DNA of 32,982 nucleotides from a virus. Position 1 is the stretch's first letter. Each line of letters begins with the position of its first letter. Positions 27,422 through 32,982 of the stretch are shown one piece after another. Where the stretch lies: positions 1 to 32,982 of the IMG/VR virus record IMGVR_UViG_3300035666_000105; one strand, given 5' to 3'. The notes beneath the pieces were generated by a model. The model did not search any database. It was not told the origin of the DNA and saw nothing but the letters and a program-made list of their open reading frames with translations. Both the position numbers and the translations under genes were made by a program.

Positions 27422-29468
27422 CAGGTTGCACTATCTGACTCTGTAGGATTTCCTGCACAGCCTTAGCGTTTGTCATAGCCATTTCCTGCGATGTCTGGTC
27501 AACCTTGCCTAATGTCTCTAAAGTCTGCGCACGTTTAAGTTCAGCACTCGCTACCGTTTCAACAGTATCAGCCCTAGCTTTAGCTGCTTTAGCTGTAGCT
27601 TCCTCGGCTGCAGCTTGTAGGTAGATAGAGTTAGGGTCTTGTGGTGCGCCTTGTAATTCAGCCATCAACTCTTGCATCTCATCATCGGTAGGTTTCATCA
27701 CACCCATGCGTAATAGTTTCTTACGGAAGTAAGCATTAGCATCACCAATACCCTCGCCTTCCATGTTCATCATTGCCATAGCTGTTAATACTTGCGATGT
27801 TTCTGGATCGGTAGTGATTTGTAGCATACCGGTCAAAGCCCTTACAGTCGCAGCACGTTTGCTTGATGATGATGGGCCAACATCAGCAACCACATCAAAT
27901 GATGCGCTAGACAAGTCATTAGACATTTTGATAGCACCAGTCTCTTGATCAATCACAGGCTGCATCAACTCAATCACACCAGCATCGCCAGTGGGTGAGA
28001 TTGTTTTCATCTTACGGTTGTCTTCGGTATAAATCTCTTTAGCCATTGATAACCATATCTCGCCACAGCGTTTCATGCCTTTAGCAAAGTTACTCATGTA
28101 AATGAATGTCTGCATATCAATGCGAGTTTGAATCATCTCTACGGCTTTGCCAGATATATTGGACACCATTTTGTCAGCACCAGCTTGGTTGCCGAGAATG
28201 TCTTGCATATCAGATTCAGTAATTTGCAGTAACGCTGCCATCGCTGGTGGAATGGATGGGCTTTTAGTATAAGCAACTGGGCCACTGATTGTAGTGCCAC
28301 CATCTGCACTTGTAATAGGATTAACAAGTAGGTATGGATAATCACGTAGATTGTCCTCTGCCCACATAACTTGATGACCTGCTACTTGCTCTGGAACTAG
28401 AATAGGCTTCTCAACACTTGATAATGCGCTTATCTCACCGAGCTTAGATAGCTGCATATTTTTTAAGCGTTGTGCATCTTTAGCTAAACGCACCGCACCC
28501 ATACAGCGTTCAATGTTATCAACGAACCAGCGTTTGCCATAAACAACCACGATTGGTATGCACTTGCCAGCAATGTAGCCAGCATCCTCTAAGACCTTAC
28601 CACCAGACATGATGTACTTACGCACACGCATACGCTTAACACGTTTCTGTCTTATCTCGGTATGACCAATGGCTAGTAATGTTTCCTCTAGCGTTTCATC
28701 GTTCTTAAAGTCGCTAGTTGTGTAGCGTTCCTCAGTACCATCGATTGCTTTAAAGATACGGATAGTTTCGGTCTTTTCCTCAATCTTGTAATACTCAGCA
28801 ACAAAGACTACATCAGGCGTTGACCAGTCAAACTCATATTGGTGAATGACCTTAGGCCAGTCGGTTGGGTCATCGTTGTAGGTTTCTTTATAGCTTTCAC
28901 GTGTCATCGATGTGACAACAAAGCAATACTTAGCGTCTGACTTGTCCTGGCGTTTAGCGTTTAGGTCAAAGAATACAGAGCTGTCAGCATCAAAGATTGG
29001 CTCAAAGCGGATGCGTTGGCGATCATCCTCATCATTTTCCTCATCCTCGTACACCGTTCTTAATCGCCATGCACCAATGCCACCGCCTACAGCTTCCTCA
29101 AATGCGTTGTCATAAGCCTCATCAGCTACCGACGCTTGCTCATCTGCACGATAAAGACCATCGCAGACCTCTGCCATCTTTTCGTTTTGAGTGCCATCTT
29201 TGCTTACATAATCTACAGTAATGCGGTTGTTTCGGTATTCATTGACAATGCGAATGACTGCCAGCATGATTTTATTGACTTCAAACTTGGGCTTGTTTTC
29301 GTACTGATCCCACAGTGGGCCTTCCCATTGTGCGCCACAAATTGAGTAGAAACGTCTGTCTTGTAAGCATTGTAAGCGTTCATCACGCAGCGCAGTCTGT
29401 ATATCGTTGAACTGACGCAACGCTTCAGAATGTAGGTTTGAAAGTCTTTGGTCGTTAGTGATAGCCAT
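27408..29468 (-). CDS. Portal protein, P22 gp1-like
   Basis: The dodecameric DNA-entry ring, 686 residues (P22 gp1 has 725). Family features: LRDERLQCLQDRRFYSICGA, QWEGPLWDQ, KPKFEVNKIMLAVIRIVNEY and RNNRITVDY in the first 110 residues; GYIAGKCIPIVVVYGKRWFV at about 300; PSIPPAMAALLQITESDMQD and GNQAGADKM in the crown-side part. The end (590-686) is a helical barrel-like stretch rich in Ala and Gln (EATAKAAKARADTVETVASA). AAGGA precedes the start. It lies 15 bases after TerL. A P22-type barrel explains the long C-terminus. Confidence 0.92.
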   Translation of the reverse strand: MAITNDQRLSNLHSEALRQFNDIQTALRDERLQCLQDRRFYSICGAQWEGPLWDQYENKPKFEVNKIMLAVIRIVNEYRNNRITVDYVSKDGTQNEKMAEVCDGLYRADEQASVADEAYDNAFEEAVGGGIGAWRLRTVYEDEENDEDDRQRIRFEPIFDADSSVFFDLNAKRQDKSDAKYCFVVTSMTRESYKETYNDDPTDWPKVIHQYEFDWSTPDVVFVAEYYKIEEKTETIRIFKAIDGTEERYTTSDFKNDETLEETLLAIGHTEIRQKRVKRMRVRKYIMSGGKVLEDAGYIAGKCIPIVVVYGKRWFVDNIERCMGAVRLAKDAQRLKNMQLSKLGEISALSSVEKPILVPEQVAGHQVMWAEDNLRDYPYLLVNPITSADGGTTISGPVAYTKSPSIPPAMAALLQITESDMQDILGNQAGADKMVSNISGKAVEMIQTRIDMQTFIYMSNFAKGMKRCGEIWLSMAKEIYTEDNRKMKTISPTGDAGVIELMQPVIDQETGAIKMSNDLSSASFDVVADVGPSSSSKRAATVRALTGMLQITTDPETSQVLTAMAMMNMEGEGIGDANAYFRKKLLRMGVMKPTDDEMQELMAELQGAPQDPNSIYLQAAAEEATAKAAKARADTVETVASAELKRAQTLETLGKVDQTSQEMAMTNAKAVQEILQSQIVQPVVNE

Positions 29469-29483
29469 AATTGTCCTTATTAT

Positions 29484-30710
29484 CTACCAGTGTTTTACGT
29501 TTGGCAATGGTGTAAAAGATACAGGTTTAGTGACCGCAGCACGCCTCACTCCTTCACACGCATACCTCAAAGCATCAATGACATGGTTCTTTTTGTCCTC
29601 AAGCAACGGCAGTATTCTACCAGTCAAAGGGTCTGATTTGTAAGAGTATAAACTTAATTCATCAATCGTGTGCTTACATCTAGGATGCACAACAATATCG
29701 TAGTTCTTTAAAAACTCGATGCCTTCCTCTACAGACTTAGGGCCTTTGACCGCAGTCATCACTTTAGGAAAGCCATTCTTTCTCATGTGGCTGATTGTTT
29801 CAGGTCTTGCAGAGTCAGCAACGATAGGCCACTTCTCTGCGTCTGGCACTTGCATAAACAGTTCAGGCGTGTTGACAATCTCGCAACCAACCATGTAAGC
29901 CTCGTAATCAATGTATAAAGTTCTGCCAATAATGTGGCAGCGCACTAGCACAGTCGGGTCAATAGCAAATCCCCAGTCAGCACCAAGCCTATGAATTGCC
30001 TCTGCTGGTGCTTCAAAGTCATCAACAATCCAGTTCCTAAATACCCTAGCATTGCTGTTACGCAGATACTCGCCTTGCCATACGTGCTGATACTTGTCAG
30101 GGTCACGCTTTAGATCGTAATACATTTCCTCTTTTAAGACATCAGGAAACCAAGGGTTGTCGCTGTAGTTTACTTTGATAACGGTTGCATCACCAGGCGG
30201 CTCTGGGCCACGCAGTAAAAAATCCACAGGATCAGATTGTTGCCGAGGATTCCAAGTAAACCAGAGTTCAGAGTTTGGCTTACGGATTGTTGGTCTAAGC
30301 AAGTCTAAGCTGGATTGACTAAGGCTCTGCGCTTCCTCTACCCATGCACAGTCATAGCCCTCTAGCGATTTAATACTGTCGGCTGTATGGTTCTGCATAC
30401 CTTGAAAGATAATTGCGCCATCGCCCTTACGTGATTTGATGACAGAGTCCTGCACCTCAAAGTAAGCACCAGCGTTCATAGCTTCAATCTTAGTTTCTAG
30501 CAGCCGCTTTACCGATTGGTTGAGTGACTTCTGAATCTCACGCACACAAACGCTGCGCCTCTTTTGGTCTAGGATGTGGGCTTCAATCATCAGCTCGGCA
30601 AACATATGCGACTTGCCAGAGCCTCGACCACCCCATGCGCCTTTGTATCGTGATGGTTGCAGTAATGGCAAAGCCCACTCTGGTGTGGACAGTTGCAGGG
30701 TTTTACTCAT
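29484..30710 (-). CDS. terL: Terminase large subunit
   Basis: The packaging motor, 408 residues. The ATPase domain has a clear Walker A GGRGSGKS (27-34) and Walker B CAWVEEA (121-127), with motif III-like WFTWNP at 150-155. The nuclease domain shows the RNase H-like acidic triad: D245 in GADWGFA, D299 in VADSARP and D379 in HVIDALRY. It fits the PBSX/Sf6-type TerL (Terminase_3) group and is shorter than P22 gp2 (499) and Sf6 gp2 (470). It overlaps TerS by eight bases. Headful cutting is expected from the circular permutation implied by the end overlap. Confidence 0.95.
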   Translation of the reverse strand: MSKTLQLSTPEWALPLLQPSRYKGAWGGRGSGKSHMFAELMIEAHILDQKRRSVCVREIQKSLNQSVKRLLETKIEAMNAGAYFEVQDSVIKSRKGDGAIIFQGMQNHTADSIKSLEGYDCAWVEEAQSLSQSSLDLLRPTIRKPNSELWFTWNPRQQSDPVDFLLRGPEPPGDATVIKVNYSDNPWFPDVLKEEMYYDLKRDPDKYQHVWQGEYLRNSNARVFRNWIVDDFEAPAEAIHRLGADWGFAIDPTVLVRCHIIGRTLYIDYEAYMVGCEIVNTPELFMQVPDAEKWPIVADSARPETISHMRKNGFPKVMTAVKGPKSVEEGIEFLKNYDIVVHPRCKHTIDELSLYSYKSDPLTGRILPLLEDKKNHVIDALRYACEGVRRAAVTKPVSFTPLPNVKHW

Positions 30711-31128
30711 TCTTGATAATAACTCGTTCTATCTTGGTAAACTCTAGCGCAGCACCATCAGCACCAGTAAGCTCATGCTTTTGGGTTTCTGCCCAGCGCA
30801 TCTGCGTCTTACTCCACCAAATAGCAGCAGTAGTATCGCCAGCCATTACCTTGCTGAATAAAGTCTTACCCACTTGAGCATTGGCTTTAGCTTTGCCTGA
30901 CTGTAACTCTGAGCTGAAGTGCGCCCTTAGTGTGTCAATGTGAATACCATCTCTTACTAGTGATCCAATTTGGTCAATTGGTAATCCGTAACCTGACAAG
31001 GCTTCTACCTGTTTACGTTCTGCATCTGTTGGCTCAAATGCTGGTCTGCCAGCACCTTCTCTAGCTCCACCGTTCTGCTTTTTCTTTTCTAGCACCGATT
31101 TTTCAGTTGTTTTCTTTTTTGTTTCCAT
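30703..31128 (-). CDS. terS: Terminase small subunit
   Basis: A 141-residue TerS, close in size to Sf6 gp1 (140). Basic start with GGAREGAGRP at about residues 20-29, a motif often seen in TerS; then a helix-turn-helix-like part (GLPIDQIGSLVRDGIHIDTL) for recognition of the pac site, and a helical oligomerisation core with AIWWSKTQMRWAE. It overlaps TerL by 8 bases, and its start lies 26 bases inside the ParB-methyltransferase gene. In P22-like phages the pac site lies within this gene; I cannot recognise one by eye. Confidence 0.85.
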   Translation of the reverse strand: METKKKTTEKSVLEKKKQNGGAREGAGRPAFEPTDAERKQVEALSGYGLPIDQIGSLVRDGIHIDTLRAHFSSELQSGKAKANAQVGKTLFSKVMAGDTTAAIWWSKTQMRWAETQKHELTGADGAALEFTKIERVIIKNE

Positions 31129-32281
31129 GTGTAACCTCCGCGAAAGGTTTATTAGTGTCTGCGTGAACTGCTATCTTACCTGTAAATTCCTGCCAGCGTT
31201 TAATTATTACATCGCAATATTTAGGTGACATCTCCATCCCGAAACAGTTGCGCCTTGTCTTTTCTGAGGCAATGAGGGTAGTTCCTGACCCACAAAAGGG
31301 TTCAAAAATATTTTTTGATGATAGTTTGAACCGTTTAATAATCCATTCCATTAGCGAAACTGGCTTTTGTGTTGGATGAACACGATTAGTTTTTTCAGAT
31401 GCTTGTGTAAATTGTCTAACAACACTTCTAAAATTTGCCCACGCTAACTCACAATCTGTTTGGTCTGATTGTCCATTATTTTTATCCCACACCAACCAAC
31501 ACTCACTGTCAGGCAATACTGAACAATAATAATTAGCACCCCACCATATCTGCTTTGCGTTTGGATATAATCCAATAATTAACTGAAAAGCATCTTTAGC
31601 AATATTAGGGTTGTCATCACCCATAATATCTGTCTTATAATTCTTAGATAAAACTCCGCTTTTTGTAACTGCGTTCATTCCATAAGGTGGATCTGTATGA
31701 ATTAAATCAGGATAAACTCCATCCATCAGTTTCTCTACTGCATCAATACTTGTACTATCCCCGCACATCAACCGATGGTTGCCTAACAACCATACATCAC
31801 CCAATACGGTAACTGGATTGATTGGCACTTCTGGAACATCATCCTCATCGGTTAAGCCTGGATCAATCTGCTCAGGCATCAAGGCTGCAATCTCGTCAGC
31901 AGTAAAGCCTGTGAGGTCTAGGTCAAAGTCCAAGTCTTTCAGTTCACCTAACTCTAGTGCCAGCATCTCGTTATCCCACCCAGCATTAAGCGCAAGTTTA
32001 TTGTCGGCAATAATATAAGCACGTTTCTTTGCATCACTCCATCCAGCAGCCACCATCACAGGTACTTCAGTCATCTTTAACCTTTGCGCTGCGAGTGTTC
32101 TGCCATGACCTGCAATAATACCGCCTTGCTCATCAACCAATACTGCGGTAGTAAATCCCCACTCTTTGATGCTTGCAGCTATCTGGGCTACTTGTTCATC
32201 GCTATGCGTTCTTGAGTTACGTGCATACGGCACTAGCCTGTTAATATCCCACTGCTCTACTTTGTCTGCTGGATTTTTCAT
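31103..32281 (-). CDS. ParB-like domain fused to DNA methyltransferase
   Basis: A 392-residue two-domain protein. Residues 5-110 are a ParB/Srx-like nuclease or binding fold with IIAGHGR (55-61) and the VPVMVAAGWSDAKKRAYIIA strand-helix. Residues 155-375 are a beta-order methyltransferase with TDPPYG (196-201), HPTQKP (302-307) and the SAM loop EPFCGSGTT (327-335). DPPY suggests N6-adenine methylation. Such fusions often precede TerS in phages, and may mark DNA for protection or influence packaging. It is the second methylase of the genome. ATGA overlap with the AP2-like gene upstream; 26-base overlap with TerS downstream. Confidence 0.9.
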   Translation of the reverse strand: MKNPADKVEQWDINRLVPYARNSRTHSDEQVAQIAASIKEWGFTTAVLVDEQGGIIAGHGRTLAAQRLKMTEVPVMVAAGWSDAKKRAYIIADNKLALNAGWDNEMLALELGELKDLDFDLDLTGFTADEIAALMPEQIDPGLTDEDDVPEVPINPVTVLGDVWLLGNHRLMCGDSTSIDAVEKLMDGVYPDLIHTDPPYGMNAVTKSGVLSKNYKTDIMGDDNPNIAKDAFQLIIGLYPNAKQIWWGANYYCSVLPDSECWLVWDKNNGQSDQTDCELAWANFRSVVRQFTQASEKTNRVHPTQKPVSLMEWIIKRFKLSSKNIFEPFCGSGTTLIASEKTRRNCFGMEMSPKYCDVIIKRWQEFTGKIAVHADTNKPFAEVTHGNKKENN

Positions 32282-32865
32282 AATAGATTTAAACTTCCCC
32301 CACTTACATAAGTTTTAGATGTCTTAGCAGATAACCTGTCTGCTATGCGTTGTTGCGTATATTTTTCCCTTAGCACTCCACTGTCAAAGCAAATCACCTT
32401 TGCGCCTGGTATCTTTTCTTTTTCAGGTTCAACTTCAGCTTTAACCTTAACTTGATAGCTACGATCAAGGGGCTTTAAATCAGCTTTGGTAAAGTTTTTA
32501 ATGGTCTGATAATGATATTTGTCCTTTGCATTGGTTTTACTGTCCCTAATTGTTTTGCTAACAAAGCCATTATTGCTTAGGTATTCAGCCAGTGATCTAA
32601 TTGAACTAGTGTTAGCTTTGTAAAAGTAAGCAAACAATTCAGAGATTGTTCTAGGTATATGGCAATAAGCACAAAACTCTTTGTAGCGTTCTAAGCGTTT
32701 TAAATCGCTGGGTGATGGCTCACTCTGCTGTTTCAATTTAAACTCGCTATAGCCCTTCACAGCATCCTCTGGTGTGTCGTATGCACCAATCTGAACCATC
32801 CTGCCATGCACTCTTGTTTGCGCTGCCCACTTTCCCTTAGCTTTAGAGAAGTAAATCCCACTCAT
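32278..32865 (-). CDS. AP2-like DNA-binding protein
   Basis: A 195-residue protein. Residues 1-45 look like an AP2/integrase-type three-stranded DNA-binding domain (GIYFSKAKGKWAAQTRVHGR, then MVQIGAYDTPEDAVKGYSEF). The middle (IPRTISELFAYFYKANTSSI, RSLAEYLSNNGFVSKT) resembles a winged helix; the end is charged, with no nuclease motif visible. AP2 domains in phages usually belong to HNH homing nucleases; here the neighbouring ORF is the Ref-like HNH protein, but it is separate. The position before the late genes recalls that of lambda Q, so a late regulator is possible (inference). It starts by ATGA overlap across the circle junction. Confidence 0.6.
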   Translation of the reverse strand: MSGIYFSKAKGKWAAQTRVHGRMVQIGAYDTPEDAVKGYSEFKLKQQSEPSPSDLKRLERYKEFCAYCHIPRTISELFAYFYKANTSSIRSLAEYLSNNGFVSKTIRDSKTNAKDKYHYQTIKNFTKADLKPLDRSYQVKVKAEVEPEKEKIPGAKVICFDSGVLREKYTQQRIADRLSAKTSKTYVSGGSLNLL

Positions 32866-32982
32866 AATAACCCTTTCAGTTTCTCCAGTAACTCCAGCTC
32901 TGTGCCAAAGTTTGTTTCAAATGCTATGCGCCCAGCATGGATAGCAACACCATGACCACCGTTGCGATGATGGTTTGGACAT
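32847..32982. repeat. Terminal direct repeat, right copy
   Basis: Identical to 1-136 except at 32973 (G for A) and 32976 (T for A). Both differences fall in the last ten bases of the window. See the left copy for interpretation. Confidence 0.9.
32862..32982 (-). CDS. Second copy of the HNH gene 3' end (window overlap)
   Basis: This is the C-terminal part of the Ref-like HNH gene read again because the window runs past its circular start; it is cut by the window edge. The coded protein matches copy one: the two base changes alter CCT to CCA (Pro) and AAT to AAC (Asn) in the CPNHH motif, both silent. It should not be counted as another gene. Confidence 0.85.
   Translation of the reverse strand, partial: CPNHHRNGGHGVAIHAGRIAFETNFGTELELLEKLKGLL

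Noticed and set aside
1-32982. tRNA genes, insertion sequences, integrase and attachment sites
   Set aside because: None was recognised when reading both strands; tRNA detection by eye is imperfect, so a tRNA-finding program would be decisive.

Overview
This window looks like one complete genome of a lytic podovirus with the P22/Sf6 gene plan, about 32.85 kb long and read as a circle. The last 136 bases (32847-32982) repeat the first 136 with two mismatches. That fits a circular map, as expected for headful packaging of circularly permuted DNA, in which the assembly ran past its own start. The sequence is AT-leaning and densely packed, with ATGA or TAATG overlaps at many gene junctions and no gene-free stretch of 300 bases. 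The host cannot be named from the sequence. A two-part spanin and a P22-type tail point to a Gram-negative bacterium. Several small basic virion-type proteins resemble ones I associate with aquatic phage contigs, so a freshwater or marine proteobacterium is likely.

Layout. A divergent control region at about 3783-3917 splits the genome. To the right, on the plus strand (3918-6908), lies a short early operon: an ERF-type single-strand annealing protein, a small protein with an SSB-like tail, a small HTH protein, one secreted and two single-pass membrane proteins, and several unknown short proteins. To the left, on the minus strand, transcription leaves from a 59-residue Cro-like gene. It runs through a DNA methyltransferase, a VRR-NUC nuclease, an attenuator-like hairpin, a DnaT-like replication protein, small zinc-binding proteins, NinB and a Ref-like HNH nuclease. 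Crossing the circle junction, it continues through an AP2-like protein, a ParB-methyltransferase fusion, TerS, TerL, portal, scaffold, coat, a probable decoration protein, gp4-like, a repeat-containing virion protein, small basic proteins, gp10-like, a tail-needle candidate, gp14-like, three ejection proteins (gp7, gp20 and gp16 positions), the tailspike, a large repetitive adhesin and the lysis genes. The two arms converge at about 6909-6989.

How it works together. The layout is lambda-like: early recombination genes on one side of the switch; cro, replication, nin-like and late genes on the other. I find no integrase, excisionase or full-length CI repressor, so the phage is probably obligately lytic. 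The order of head and tail genes matches P22 gene for gene at most positions. Differences are a methylase fused to ParB just upstream of TerS, a group of small lysine-rich proteins between gp4 and gp10, a repetitive virion protein, and a 793-residue adhesin downstream of the tailspike. The lysis module has an M15 peptidase endolysin, holin candidates, an i-spanin, and an o-spanin lipoprotein hidden in the +1 frame inside the i-spanin gene.

The points most worth checking are the promoter/palindrome/hairpin set ahead of the replication gene, the methylase-nuclease pair under direct Cro-like control, the promoter-to-terminator unit around the capsid genes, and the two silent differences between the terminal copies, which suggest real strain variation. 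All family assignments were made by reading translations; no database search was run.
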